In this document: positions 40,165-48,193 of the stretch, one piece after another
Layout of the letters: each line of letters opens with the position of its first letter
Numbering within the stretch: the first letter of the stretch is position 1
Assembly (NCBI GenBank): GCA_900550525.1
Contig: URSN01000002.1
Span: 1-53,613, forward strand
Direction of reading: 5' to 3'
Length of the DNA: 53,613 bases
DNA from: an uncultured Eubacteriales bacterium
Lineage (GTDB): Bacteria > Bacillota > Clostridia > Christensenellales > CAG-138
Notes under the pieces: generated by a model
Database searches by the model: none
Told to the model about the DNA's origin: nothing
The model's input: the letters and a program-made list of their open reading frames with translations, nothing else
Translations under genes and position numbers: made by a program

Positions 40165-41976
40165 ATGAAACTGGATCTTTTGTCGGATAACACCGGCAAG
40201 CTTTTTTGGCGTTACCTGTTTTCGACCATACCGGGGTCGGTCATCATCTCGCTCAACTTCCTGGTGGACACCATCTGCGTCGGCCAGAGCGTCGGCGAGA
40301 TGGGTCTGGCCTCGCTCAACGTCGCCGTCCCGGTGACGGGCCTGCTCTACGCGCTCGGCTACCTGTTCGGCTATGGCGGCGCGAACCGCTATTCCGGCTG
40401 CCTCGGCGAGGGCGACGAGCCGCGCGCGCGGCGCATCTACGGCGCGGCGCTGGTGTCCTGCACGCTCACGGGCGTGCTCATCTCCGTATGCGGCCTGACC
40501 TTCCTCGAGCCGCTGGCAACGTTCCTCGGCGCGGTGGGCAGCTACCGCCAGGGCACCATCGACTACCTGCGCTATGTGTTCGTGCTCGCGCCGTTCTTCC
40601 TGTACAGCACGTTCTTCATCGCGTTTTTGAACAACGACAAGGCGCCGCGCCTGTCCACCATCGCCAACATCACGGGCACGCTGCTCAACGTCGTGCTCGA
40701 CGTGGTGCTCATCACGCTGCTGGGCTGGGGGCTGCCCGGCGCGTCGGTGGCCAACGGCGTGGGCCTGGTCGTCACGAGCGTCATCCTCTTTTGCGCCACG
40801 TTCCGCAAAAGCTCCGGGCTGCACCTGTGGCGGTGCCGGCCCGACTTCCGCGAGCTGGGCGGCATCCTGCGCGTCGGCTCGTCCAGCTGCCTGCGCGAGG
40901 TGGCCGGCGCGCTGATCGTGCTGGTGATCAACATGATCCTCGTCGCGCTGCCGGGCGCGGGCGAGACGGCCGTGGCGGCGTACGGCGTGGTGGCCAACTT
41001 CGGCACCATCATCCTCAACACGCTCAACGGCGTCTCGCAGACCATGCAGCCGCTCATCAGCATCAACGACGGCGCCGGCAAGAACCACCGCGTGCGCGCC
41101 TTCCTGCGCACCGGCGTGCTCACGGCCATCGGCGTGATGGGCGTGTACGTGCTCATCGGCGAGCTGTGGCCGGACCTGCTCATCCGCATCTTCGTCGATT
41201 CGACCGATCCGTCGTTCCTGGCCATGAGCCGGCTGGGCATCCGCATCGTGTTCCCGTGCTACCTGGCCACGGGCGTGACCGTCGCGCTGAACGTGTACTT
41301 CGAGGCCGTGCAGGCCACGTCGGAGGCGTTCTGGCTCTCGCTCCTTCGCGGCATCTTCGCGCCGGTGCTCTCGGTGTTCGTGTGCGCCTTCTTCTGGGGG
41401 ACGCAGGGCGTGTGGATCTCGTTCCTGGTGAGCGAGTGCCTGTGCATGCTCGTGGCGCTGCTCATCTCGCGGCGCGTGCGCGCGCGCATCGCCGCGTGGA
41501 ACCTCGACCAGCTCGACTTCTACGACAGCGACGGCGTGGACGATTCCATCGAGGACGTGTTCCGCCGCATCGGCGCCGACGAGCTGAGCTCCTTCAAGGA
41601 GCGCATCCTGCGCTGCCGCGAGGAGAACCCGGAGGAGATCGGCGTGCCGCTGTACCTGGGGCTGGAGGATTTCGGCCTGTGGGACAAGGACCCGTGCGAA
41701 TCGCCGGAGGCGGACCCGTCCATGGGCCTGCTGCTGGCGGTGGGCACGGCGATCTACGCCAACCTCTACGAACAGGAGGAGGACGCGGACGCGGCGGACG
41801 AGGCGCCCATCGAGCGCGCGGTGCGCGCGCTGGCGTCGCACTGCTTTTTGAGCCTCCCGCCCGAGGCGGAGGGCGACGAGCCGGAGCTCAAGACCCACTC
41901 CGCGCTCATCCGCCTCTATGCGGACGCGGCGCAGGCGGAACCGGAACAGGCGCAGGAGGAGGCGCAGCATGAGTAA
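40165..41976 (+). CDS. MATE-family transporter with long acidic C-terminal extension
   Basis: This 603-residue protein has a normal MATE core of about 435 residues (FWRYLFSTIPGSVIISLNFLVD at the start, GVSQTMQPLISIN in the second half). A soluble tail of about 165 residues follows, rich in Glu and Asp (RCREENPEEIG, YEQEEDADAADEAP, EPEQAQEEAQHE). The core resembles MepA/NorM-like multidrug exporters; the tail is not typical of the family and its function is unknown. GGAGG lies 8 bases before the ATG. Its last codons overlap the start of the NodB-like gene by 8 bases, implying coupled translation. Confidence 0.9.
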   Translation: MKLDLLSDNTGKLFWRYLFSTIPGSVIISLNFLVDTICVGQSVGEMGLASLNVAVPVTGLLYALGYLFGYGGANRYSGCLGEGDEPRARRIYGAALVSCTLTGVLISVCGLTFLEPLATFLGAVGSYRQGTIDYLRYVFVLAPFFLYSTFFIAFLNNDKAPRLSTIANITGTLLNVVLDVVLITLLGWGLPGASVANGVGLVVTSVILFCATFRKSSGLHLWRCRPDFRELGGILRVGSSSCLREVAGALIVLVINMILVALPGAGETAVAAYGVVANFGTIILNTLNGVSQTMQPLISINDGAGKNHRVRAFLRTGVLTAIGVMGVYVLIGELWPDLLIRIFVDSTDPSFLAMSRLGIRIVFPCYLATGVTVALNVYFEAVQATSEAFWLSLLRGIFAPVLSVFVCAFFWGTQGVWISFLVSECLCMLVALLISRRVRARIAAWNLDQLDFYDSDGVDDSIEDVFRRIGADELSSFKERILRCREENPEEIGVPLYLGLEDFGLWDKDPCESPEADPSMGLLLAVGTAIYANLYEQEEDADAADEAPIERAVRALASHCFLSLPPEAEGDEPELKTHSALIRLYADAAQAEPEQAQEEAQHE

Positions 41977-42691
41977 TCTCGATATCAAAAAATTTGCCGA
42001 ATATCTGACGCGCGACCGGCGGACGCTGGAGATGTTCCGCTACCTGGTCACCAATTCGTTCATCCGCGTGGTCAAGTACCACAACACCGCCCCGGCCGAC
42101 GCGGCGCGCTTTGAGCGCGAGCTCTCCGCCTACGCCAAATGCTTCTGCCCGGTGACGGCGGACGCGCTCAACCGCTTCTATGAGACGCGCAAATGGCCCT
42201 ACGACAAGCCGGGCCTGATCATCGCGCTCTACGACGGGCTGCGCAACCAGTACGACGTGATGCTGCCGCTGCTGGAGCAATACGGCTTTTGCGGCTGGTT
42301 CTTCATCCCGTGCGGGTTCATCGACACGCCGGCGCAGCAGCAGCATGCCTACACGCTCTCGCACGATCTGGCCGACGTGCAGCAAGGCCAGTATCCCGAC
42401 GGGCGCTATGCGCTCAGCTGGGAGGAGATCCGCCGCATCGCCGCGCGCCATGAGATCTGCTGCCATACGGACAGCCACATCGCCCTCTCGCCGGACGTGT
42501 CCGCCGAGGCGCTGCGGCGCGAGATCGTGGACGCCAAGCGCACGCTCGAACAGCGCGCGGGCAGGCGCGTCGACGTGTTCGCCTGGAAGTCCGGCGCCGA
42601 ATACAACGCGGACCTGCGCGCCCACCGCTATTTTGAGGAGGCGGGCTACCGCTTCCTGGTCAGCTCCGTGAAGATCGAAAAGATCGGCTGA
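41969..42691 (+). CDS. NodB-fold polysaccharide deacetylase-like protein, altered active site
   Basis: This 240-residue protein has no signal peptide. It keeps the fold markers of carbohydrate esterase family 4: a first-strand motif LIIALYDG near residue 80, the metal motif HTDSH (H-x3-H) near 166-170, and FAWKSGAEYN in the place of the usual FAYPxG. The first Asp of the canonical TFDDG, the catalytic base, is replaced by Tyr, while the second, a metal ligand, remains. It may be inactive, or act on another amide. The start is set by AGGAGGAGG 6 bases before an ATG that overlaps the MATE stop. A strong terminator follows. Confidence 0.78.
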   Translation: MSNLDIKKFAEYLTRDRRTLEMFRYLVTNSFIRVVKYHNTAPADAARFERELSAYAKCFCPVTADALNRFYETRKWPYDKPGLIIALYDGLRNQYDVMLPLLEQYGFCGWFFIPCGFIDTPAQQQHAYTLSHDLADVQQGQYPDGRYALSWEEIRRIAARHEICCHTDSHIALSPDVSAEALRREIVDAKRTLEQRAGRRVDVFAWKSGAEYNADLRAHRYFEEAGYRFLVSSVKIEKIG

Positions 42692-42707
42692 CGCGCAGCG
42701 CGCGCCC

Positions 42708-42745
42708 TGCCGGCCGGCGGATCACCGCCGGCCGGCATTCTTTTC
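42708..42745 (+). terminator. Intrinsic terminator after the NodB-like gene
   Basis: A perfect 13-bp stem (42708-42720 with 42725-42737, 4-nt loop) followed by TTCTTTTC on the plus strand. It also lies just beyond the end of the convergent spoVAE gene but has no T tract on that strand. Confidence 0.88.
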
Positions 42746-43106
42746 ATTTGGTGCGCGAGCGCGACAGCAGCGAAAAGAGATAGCCAAACAGGATCGCCGC
42801 GGCGATGCCGCCCGCCGAGGCGCGCAGCCCGCCAAGGAACGCGCCGAGCGCGCCGTGCGCCCGCGCGCCCTGCAGCGCGCCGCGCGCGAGGGTGTTGCCA
42901 AAGCCGGTGAGCGGCACGGTCGCGCCCGCGCCGGCAAACTCCACCAGCGGCTGATACCAGCCCAGCGCGCCGAGCACGACGCCGAGCGTGACGAACAGCA
43001 CCAGCACGCGCGCGGACGTGAGCCGCGTGAGGGAGAGCAGCAGCTGCCCCGCCACGCAGAGCAGCCCGCCCACGGCGAACGCCTTGAGATACAGCAGCGG
43101 TTCCAT
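42744..43106 (-). CDS. spoVAE: Stage V sporulation protein AE (SpoVAEb type)
   Basis: This 120-residue membrane protein has about four helices and the motif AGAGATVPLTGFGNTLARGAL, the counterpart of the SpoVAC segment AGAGSVVPITGFANAMV. SpoVA proteins form a channel in the spore inner membrane that carries dipicolinic acid into the forespore and out at germination. GGGAGG lies 8 bases before the ATG, and the SpoVAD stop is three bases away. It is the last gene of the spoVAC-AD-AE block. Confidence 0.92.
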   Translation of the reverse strand: MEPLLYLKAFAVGGLLCVAGQLLLSLTRLTSARVLVLFVTLGVVLGALGWYQPLVEFAGAGATVPLTGFGNTLARGALQGARAHGALGAFLGGLRASAGGIAAAILFGYLFSLLSRSRTK

Positions 43107-43108
43107 GC

Positions 43109-44140
43109 CTACGCCTCCCGCTCCAGCACGACGGCGTGCGCGATGCCGGGGATGCTCTCCCCCTGCAGCACGGCCGTGGGCGAGAGCAGCGCGCCCGTGG
43201 CGAGGAACAGGATGCGCCGCGTGCGCCCGCGCTCCAGCTCGTCCAGCAGCAGCGCGGCGAGCGTCACCGCGCTGCACCCGCAGCCGCTGCCGCCGCATTT
43301 GACGTCCTGCGCCGGGGCATAGATGCAGCTGCCGCAGTCCATATGCCGCTCCGCGATCGAAAGGCCGCGCTCCTTGCACAGCGAGAGCAGCATCTCCGTG
43401 CCGAAGCGTCCGAGATCGCCCGTGACGATGCGGTCGTACGCCTCCGCGCCGCGCCCCATGTCCGCAAGGTGCGTGAGGATCGTGTCGCACGCGGCGGGGG
43501 CCATGGCCGCGCCCATGTTGCTCGCGTCCGTGATGCCCAGGTCCACCACGCGGCCGATCGTCGCCGCGCGCAGGCGCACGCGGGAGAACTGCGCGCCCGT
43601 GCCGGCCTCTGCCGAAAGCAGCGCACAGCCCGCGCCCGTGACGGTGTGCTGCGCCGTCTCCGGCGCGGTGGCGCCCATCTCCAGCGGGAGGCGGTACTGC
43701 CGCTCGGCGGAGGAGAAGTGGCTCGACGCCACGCACGCCGCGCTTGCGGCATAGCCCGCGTCCACGAGCACGCCGCCCAGCAGCAGCGATTCGGCCATGG
43801 TCGAACACGCGCCATAGAGGCCGAGAAACGGCGTTTCGAGCGCGCGCGCGGCGTAGTTGGCCGTGATGATCTGGTTGAGCAGGTCGCCGCCGAGCAGGCA
43901 GCCCAGCCGTCCGGGGGTCAGGCCGCCCTTTTGCAGCGCCAATCGCACCGCCGCCTCGAACATGCGGCACTCGGCGCGCTCGAAGCTGTCCTCGCCCCAG
44001 GTGTCGTCGTCGAGCACGATGTCGAACCGGCCGCCGAGCGGCCCCGCGTCCTCAAACGCGCTCACCACCGACGCCGCGGCGAGCACATGCGGCGCCGACG
44101 GGAACAGCAGCGTGCGCTTGCCCGTTCTTCTGTGTGCCAT
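43109..44140 (-). CDS. spoVAD: Stage V sporulation protein AD
   Basis: This is a 343-residue soluble protein with a thiolase-like fold that binds dipicolinic acid in Bacillus. Diagnostic stretches are FEDAGPLGGRFDIVLDDD, GDLLNQIITANYAAR, GLYGACSTMAESL and VKCGGSGCGCSAVTL. Two ATGs are nine bases apart; the second (MAHRRTGKR) is preferred because GGGAGG is nine bases before it, while it touches the first. It is flanked by spoVAC (16-base gap) and spoVAE, in the order conserved across spore formers. Confidence 0.95.
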   Translation of the reverse strand: MAHRRTGKRTLLFPSAPHVLAAASVVSAFEDAGPLGGRFDIVLDDDTWGEDSFERAECRMFEAAVRLALQKGGLTPGRLGCLLGGDLLNQIITANYAARALETPFLGLYGACSTMAESLLLGGVLVDAGYAASAACVASSHFSSAERQYRLPLEMGATAPETAQHTVTGAGCALLSAEAGTGAQFSRVRLRAATIGRVVDLGITDASNMGAAMAPAACDTILTHLADMGRGAEAYDRIVTGDLGRFGTEMLLSLCKERGLSIAERHMDCGSCIYAPAQDVKCGGSGCGCSAVTLAALLLDELERGRTRRILFLATGALLSPTAVLQGESIPGIAHAVVLEREA

Positions 44141-44156
44141 GCGCGCCATCCTCCCT

Positions 44157-44600
44157 TCAGACGAACAGGAGCGAGAGCAGCCCCGCCAGCACCGACGCGC
44201 TCACGCCAAAGACGATCACCGGCCCGGCGATGGAGAACATCTTCGCCCCCACGCCCGTCACCAGCCCCTCCTGGCGGAACTCGATGGCCGGGGCGACCAT
44301 GGCGTTGGCAAACCCCGTGATCGGCACGACGGAGCCCGCGCCGGCGTACTTGCCGATGCGGTCGTACACGCCCAGCGCCGTCAGCAGCGCGCCCAGAAAC
44401 ACCAGCAGGATCGCCGTCCAGGCGGCGACCTCCTCGGCCGTGAGCACGAACAGCGCGCGCAGCGCGTCGCCGATGCCCTGGCCCACGCAGCAGATCAGCC
44501 CGCCCGTCCAGAACGCGCGCAGGCAGCTTTGCAGCGTCCTGCTGCGCGGGATGCGCTCGTTGACCCGTTGTTGATAGGCTTTTGCGTCAAATCGTTCCAT
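44157..44600 (-). CDS. spoVAC: Stage V sporulation protein AC
   Basis: This 147-residue membrane protein begins with the family motif YQQRVNERIPRSRTLQSCLRAF and has four helices, including GGLICCVGQGIGD. AGSVVPITGFANAMVAPAIEF is conserved in the family. In B. subtilis SpoVAC acts as a mechanosensitive channel in dipicolinate release. AAGGAG lies 8 bases before the ATG and overlaps the end of a small upstream ORF. Confidence 0.95.
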   Translation of the reverse strand: MERFDAKAYQQRVNERIPRSRTLQSCLRAFWTGGLICCVGQGIGDALRALFVLTAEEVAAWTAILLVFLGALLTALGVYDRIGKYAGAGSVVPITGFANAMVAPAIEFRQEGLVTGVGAKMFSIAGPVIVFGVSASVLAGLLSLLFV

Positions 44601-44605
44601 CGCCG

Positions 44606-44731
44606 TTACTCCTTGCTCTCCCGGCTGCTGTCATAGCCCGCGTAGCGCGTCTCCCGGTCGCCGGGCACGCCCGCGCCGCCGCCGCCGTGCAGCGTGCTGC
44701 CGGGCCGGCGGATGCGCCCCTCATCCGGCAT
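44606..44731 (-). CDS. Small hydrophilic ORF before spoVAC (41 aa)
   Basis: This ORF (MPDEGRIRRPGSTL to YAGYDSSRESKE) is GC3-rich and ends with a TAA that sits in the spoVAC ribosome site. It overlaps the 49-residue membrane ORF upstream by 11 bases. It could be a separate small gene or, with one frameshift, the soluble tail of the upstream membrane protein. No family is recognised. Confidence 0.4.
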   Translation of the reverse strand: MPDEGRIRRPGSTLHGGGGAGVPGDRETRYAGYDSSRESKE

Positions 44732-44870
44732 GGAACCACCCGCCCGCCACGAAGCGGACGCCGTTGCCCGTCACGCCCGGCGTGCGCAGCAGCAGCATGA
44801 TGAGCAGCGCCAGCATCATCAGCAGCAGCGCCGCGCATACGCACCAGAGGATCATCCGTTTTGTCGCCAT
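44721..44870 (-). CDS. Small single-span membrane protein heading the spoVA block (49 aa)
   Basis: This ORF (MATKRMILWCV to GGWFHAG) has a single long hydrophobic helix at about residues 7-28 after a basic start, then a short Gly-rich tail. GGGTGA lies about 5 bases before the ATG. A forespore-type promoter lies 33 bases upstream, which makes it the first gene of the sporulation transcript. It is too small to have appeared among long ORFs. No homologue is recognised. A frameshift joining it to the next small ORF is possible. Confidence 0.5.
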   Translation of the reverse strand: MATKRMILWCVCAALLLMMLALLIMLLLRTPGVTGNGVRFVAGGWFHAG

Positions 44871-44902
44871 GCGTTCACCCGCTTTTTTTCAGCTTTCCTG
44901 CG

Positions 44903-44934
44903 TAGTATGCCCCGCCGCGCAAAAATAATCATGC
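44903..44934 (-). promoter_or_regulatory. Forespore sigma-G/sigma-F-type promoter of the spoVA block
   Basis: On the minus strand CATACTA (44903-44909), a full match to the sigma-G -10 pattern CATnnTA, is preceded by GG. The ten bases GGGCATACTA also fit the sigma-F pattern GGnnAnAHTR. A GCATG -35 lies 20 bases upstream, slightly longer than usual. Known spoVA operons are sigma-G controlled. Confidence 0.6.
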
Positions 44935-45386
44935 GGCGCGCAGCCGTTCACGGATTGTTTCATGGACGGCGCCGCGCGGCCGTGCTATCCTGTTTTCAGG
45001 GACGGCCGGGGCCCTTCGTTTGCAGTTCTTTCATCTATAAAAGGAAGCGTCCGGATGGCGCTCCCGCCGGGCTTCCTGCTCCACTGCGCCGCGCCGGCCA
45101 AGCTGCTGCTCGTCCGGCGGCGGCTCTCCCGCGCGGCAAGGCGGCTGCCGGCCGCACCGCTCGTCCCGCCCGCGCTCTGTTTTTCGTTCGCCGCCATCGT
45201 CCCGCTCGCCATCGGCAGCCGCCCGGCGCGCAGCCCCCCTCCCCTCGCGCCCTGCCCGGGCGGCCGTCCGCGCCACGAGCCCTCTGCGCGCGCACGCATC
45301 GCGGGCGCGGGAAAAAATTTTTTCCGGCGCGTAGCATCGGCCGCCAAAACCGTAGTATCTCCATGAAGCCGCAAAGGAGGGACGCG
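44935..45386. other. Intergenic region upstream of the ECF sigma gene
   Basis: About 450 bases lie between the divergent spoVA promoter and the sigma gene. A 103-codon ORF (45055-45366) preceded by AAAGGAAG is possible but Pro/Arg/Ala-rich and unconvincing. A 16-bp perfect palindrome is at 45310-45325. No clear sigma-A promoter was found. Confidence 0.4.
45310..45325. repeat. Perfect palindrome upstream of the ECF sigma gene
   Basis: GGAAAAAATTTTTTCC is fully self-complementary and stands out in a GC-rich gap, 61 bases before the sigma ATG. An operator or an A-tract promoter element is possible. Confidence 0.45.
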
Positions 45387-45947
45387 ATGGACGACGAGCG
45401 CATCATAGACCTGTTTTTCGCACGGTCCGAGCAGGCCATCCACGAGCTGGACGCCCGCTACGGCGCGCTGTGCCGCCGCCTTTCGTTCCACATCGTGAAC
45501 GACCGGCAGGACGCGGAGGAATGCGTCAACGACGCATACCTGGGCGTGTGGAACGCCATTCCCCCCGCGCGGCCGCATCCGCTGCTGTCCTTTGTGGCGA
45601 AGATCGTGCGCAACATCTCGCTCAACGCCTACTGGAAAAAGCACGCCGCCCGGCGCGGCGGTCCCGGCGCGGAGGCGCTCGCCGAGCTCTCCGAGAGCTT
45701 TCCGGATGCGCGCAGCGGCGTGGAGGACGCGGTCGGCGCGCGGGAGCTGGCGCGCGCCATCGAGCGCTTCCTCGATACGCTGTCCGCTGAGAACCGCGCG
45801 ATCTTTTTGCGGCGCTACTGGTTCGCCGACCCCTGCCGGGAGATCGCCCTGGCCGTGGGCCTGTCGGAAAAGGCGGTCACCGTCCGGCTGGTCCGCCTGC
45901 GCCGCAGGCTCCGGCAATATCTGGAGGAAAAGGAGGGGCTGCTGTGA
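45387..45947 (+). CDS. ECF-type sigma-70 family RNA polymerase sigma factor
   Basis: This 186-residue protein has the two ECF domains. Sigma region 2 includes CRRLSFHIVNDRQDAEECVNDAYL (the DAEECV/D motif, about residues 29-52) and PLLSFVAKIVRNISLNAYWK. Region 4 includes FADPCREIALAVGLSEKAVTVRL and RRRLRQYLEEK. The start MDDERIIDL is chosen because AAAGGAGGG lies 6 bases upstream. The stop overlaps the GTG of the next gene, a membrane protein in the place of the usual anti-sigma factor. Confidence 0.92.
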   Translation: MDDERIIDLFFARSEQAIHELDARYGALCRRLSFHIVNDRQDAEECVNDAYLGVWNAIPPARPHPLLSFVAKIVRNISLNAYWKKHAARRGGPGAEALAELSESFPDARSGVEDAVGARELARAIERFLDTLSAENRAIFLRRYWFADPCREIALAVGLSEKAVTVRLVRLRRRLRQYLEEKEGLL

Positions 45948-46831
45948 ACGCAAAGCTGCTGTTCGAGGCACTCGGTGAGATCGACGGCGCCTACGTCGAG
46001 CAGGCCGCCCAGTACCGTGGGATTGCGGCGCGGCGCGGCCTTATGAAATGGGGCGCGCTGGCCGCCTGCCTCTGCCTGCTGGCCGCCGTCCTCTTCCCGG
46101 CGCTGGCGGCCCGGCCGGAGCCGCAAAGCGGCGGCGCGGCGGGGAGCGCGGGCGGCGCGGCGGACGCGCCGCCGTGCGTGAGCGCCGGCGGCCGCCGGTA
46201 CTATGAGTCCACCCACCCCACCGTTTTGGACGCGCTGCCGGAGGGCTTTTCCCAATCGGGCACGACGGACGCGGGCGGCGCGGCGGACTGCCCGTACTAC
46301 CTGAACCCGGATGCGCCGTACCTGCTGTACGTCCGTCAGCCGGTGCGCCAGGACGGGGCGGCGGACGGCGGGACGCGCACGGCCTTTGTCCGCTATGTGG
46401 ACGAGCGGCTGCGCGGGCGCGACCTGCTCTGCATCGACGGCGCGCTCTACATCTCGCTCTGGAGCGCGGACTGCGCCGCGGCCGAGCCGGACGCGGCGCA
46501 GTCGCTCTGCGACGGCGCGATGGACCGCTACGGCGTGCGCCTTGCGGGCGCGGCCCCGGAGGGCTTCGCCTCCGTGGGCACGGCGGCTTTTTCCGGGTAC
46601 GACACCGTCCCGTCCGGGGCGCTTGCGAGCAACACGGGCGCGGCGGAGGTGTACCGCTCGGCCGCCGAGCCGGAGGTGGCGCTCGTCAAAACGCACTGGT
46701 ATACCGCCGCAGAGGGCGGCCAGGCGCGGCACGACGGCTTCGACGTGTATGTGCGCTACAGCGGCCCGCTCTGCGGCAAAGCGCAGGCGCACTCGCAGCC
46801 GCCGGCCGCGGACGGGCGCGCGGAGGGATGA
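45944..46831 (+). CDS. Putative membrane-anchored anti-sigma partner
   Basis: This 295-residue protein starts at a GTG overlapping the sigma stop, with AAGGAGG about 8 bases upstream. A cytoplasmic N-terminus of about 34 residues (MNAKLLFEALGEIDGAYVEQAAQYRG) is followed by one transmembrane helix (about 37-56). A long Gly/Ala-rich outer domain follows, with motifs PYYLNPDAPYLLYVRQ and ALVKTHWYT. The N-terminal helix resembles the short sigma-binding segment of anti-sigma proteins in similar Clostridial ECF pairs; that function is inferred from position and topology only. It also overlaps the next gene. Confidence 0.75.
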   Translation: MNAKLLFEALGEIDGAYVEQAAQYRGIAARRGLMKWGALAACLCLLAAVLFPALAARPEPQSGGAAGSAGGAADAPPCVSAGGRRYYESTHPTVLDALPEGFSQSGTTDAGGAADCPYYLNPDAPYLLYVRQPVRQDGAADGGTRTAFVRYVDERLRGRDLLCIDGALYISLWSADCAAAEPDAAQSLCDGAMDRYGVRLAGAAPEGFASVGTAAFSGYDTVPSGALASNTGAAEVYRSAAEPEVALVKTHWYTAAEGGQARHDGFDVYVRYSGPLCGKAQAHSQPPAADGRAEG

Positions 46832-46884
46832 CGCACGGAACGGAACGCCGGGGAAGCAATGCCGGGGAAAGCGAGGGCATGATG

Positions 46885-47328
46885 ATGGAACGGGCAACGG
46901 AAGCGGGACGGACGGCGCGCAGCGCGCGGCGCAGGCGCTGGGGCGCGGCCGCGCTGGTCGGCCTCGCGCTGCTGGTATGCGCCGCGGCGGCGCTGCTGCT
47001 CATCGGGCGGCGGCCGCTGCGCGGCCTTGACGCGGCGCAGGTCGCGTTTGCCACGGTGCGCCTGTCGCCGCCGGACCAGGGGGCGGAAGCGCCGGATCTG
47101 GAGCGGCTCGTGGCCCTGCTCCGCGAGGTTCGAATCTACCGCGCCGATCAGACGTTTGACGAATACGCCGGGCAGGCCGCCATCTTTCACCTGACCATGA
47201 CCGACGGCACGCAGCGGGAGATCGTGGCGTTCAGCCCGTTCCTTGTGATCGACGGCGTGGGCTACCGGGCGGCGCACGCGCCCTGCGAGGCGCTCAACCG
47301 CTATGCAAACGAGCTGCTCGTGTCATAA
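46885..47328 (+). CDS. Small single-span membrane protein of the ECF operon
   Basis: About 147 residues: a basic Arg-rich N-terminus, one helix (WGAAALVGLALLVCAAAALLL) and an outer domain of about 100 residues (LDAAQVAFATVRLSPPD, AIFHLTMTDGTQREIVAFSPF). No family is recognised. An in-frame ATG at 46828 overlaps the upstream stop, but its GGAGGG is only a base away and the codons up to 46885 are less GC3-rich, so the third Met of the MMM cluster, 7 bases after AGGG, is preferred. It shares the transcript of the sigma gene. Confidence 0.65.
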   Translation: MERATEAGRTARSARRRRWGAAALVGLALLVCAAAALLLIGRRPLRGLDAAQVAFATVRLSPPDQGAEAPDLERLVALLREVRIYRADQTFDEYAGQAAIFHLTMTDGTQREIVAFSPFLVIDGVGYRAAHAPCEALNRYANELLVS

Positions 47329-47329
47329 A

Positions 47330-47600
47330 GCGCCCGCACTTTAGCGGAGTGAAAACTGCCCGTTTGGGGGAGATGCGCGTCTGCATCTGCGGTAATGCGA
47401 ACGGGCGGTGCTTCGCGCTCTGTGATCCGCTCAATTCTCCTGTTGTGCCACGGTAAAATTTCCGATACGGAAATCTCGGCGTCCTGCCTCTTTTCTCCAA
47501 GCTGACCGCCGCCTTTTCCCATAACAACGGCCTCATCCGGCGTCTTTTGGCGCCCGGATAATACCGTAAGCGTCGTGAGCGCCGCAGGCATGATGTGGAT
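47330..47600 (-). pseudogene. Relic: N-terminal part of a lipoprotein paralogue
   Basis: In minus-strand translation, GRQKTPDEAVVMGK, then EREAPPVRITADADAHLP and TGSFHSAK align with the lipoprotein at 48194-49630 (CQKTPESPIVVGK, REQLSAPDMMDVTVEED, KAGSFSQEL). The signal peptide is degenerate, there is an internal deletion and the C-terminal part is absent. It lies directly downstream of another relic of the same family, so the family was once in tandem. Confidence 0.65.
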
Positions 47601-47638
47601 TCCCTTTCCATATATTGAATCTCAGTTTTCCCGCATCC

Positions 47639-48020
47639 TTAGTATCCTCTGCTTATGTCAATGATCGTGCCGTCAACAGCGTTGACCGACAGCAATATCA
47701 TTTTGCTTTTCGTATCATGGTTCTCTCCGGATTGCCGTATTCTGGTTCCGTAAAAATTCCATACAGGAACAAGCAGGCCCTGCCGCTCATCGGCGTTTTG
47801 TTCTATAATGCACAGACTTTCCAACCGAATATCTGTAACATTCAGAATAAGGGCATCTATAGCGATTTTACGCGGGCAAGTCTATGGTCTGACCCGCGCC
47901 GGAATAGCCCGGAATGGCTGCTGTTTCCGACCACATGTTGCCGATAAAGCTCTGCCGCATGCAGACGAGGGAGGTGGCATAAGGATAAACGCCAGATAGA
48001 AGAATGTTGCGAGGACGATA
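47639..48020 (-). pseudogene. Relic: C-terminal part of a lipoprotein paralogue
   Basis: Minus-strand translation gives LILNVTDIRLESL, GLLVPVWNFYGTR and MILLSVNAVDGTIIDISRGY, ending at a stop at 47639. This matches the end of the intact lipoprotein (GLLIPVWNFYGTR, VMLSVNAVTGAVIDSAKGY). Further upstream another frame holds AAIPGYSGAGQTID, similar to AAIFGYSGTPGSD of the intact copy. A frame change and a deletion separate the two pieces. Confidence 0.7.
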
Positions 48021-48105
48021 TACAGCGCCGTGCCTATAGTGCCTGTAAGAAAGCCACGGCTCAGCATGGCCTGCCGGAGGCTGGCATGCAAAGCTTTTTC
48101 ATGCG
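48021..48105 (-). pseudogene. Relic: N-terminus of a membrane protein, perhaps an ABC permease
   Basis: Minus-strand translation gives ALHASLRQAMLSRGFLTGTI then GTALYIVLATFFYLAF, the style of an ABC-2-type permease start. It lacks an in-frame start codon and runs within about 30 residues into the lipoprotein relic. It suggests a lost transporter gene. Confidence 0.4.
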
Positions 48106-48193
48106 GTTTGTCTCTTTTCTGCGGTTTTGGGCAATAGGAAAGCAGGCATGGCGGCTTCCTGTGCGGTCATGCCTGCTTTTTTCATTCAGCCGT

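Noticed and set aside
39793..41988. Long minus-strand frame antisense to the MATE gene
   Set aside because: Arg/His/Glu-rich shadow of the MATE codons, with no start signal; the plus-strand MATE is unambiguous.
45055..45366. A 103-codon ORF with a ribosome-like site upstream of the ECF sigma gene
   Set aside because: The product is low in complexity (Pro, Arg, Ala), with no recognisable domain. A vague likeness of LLHCAAP to the DUF3793 start is too short to trust.
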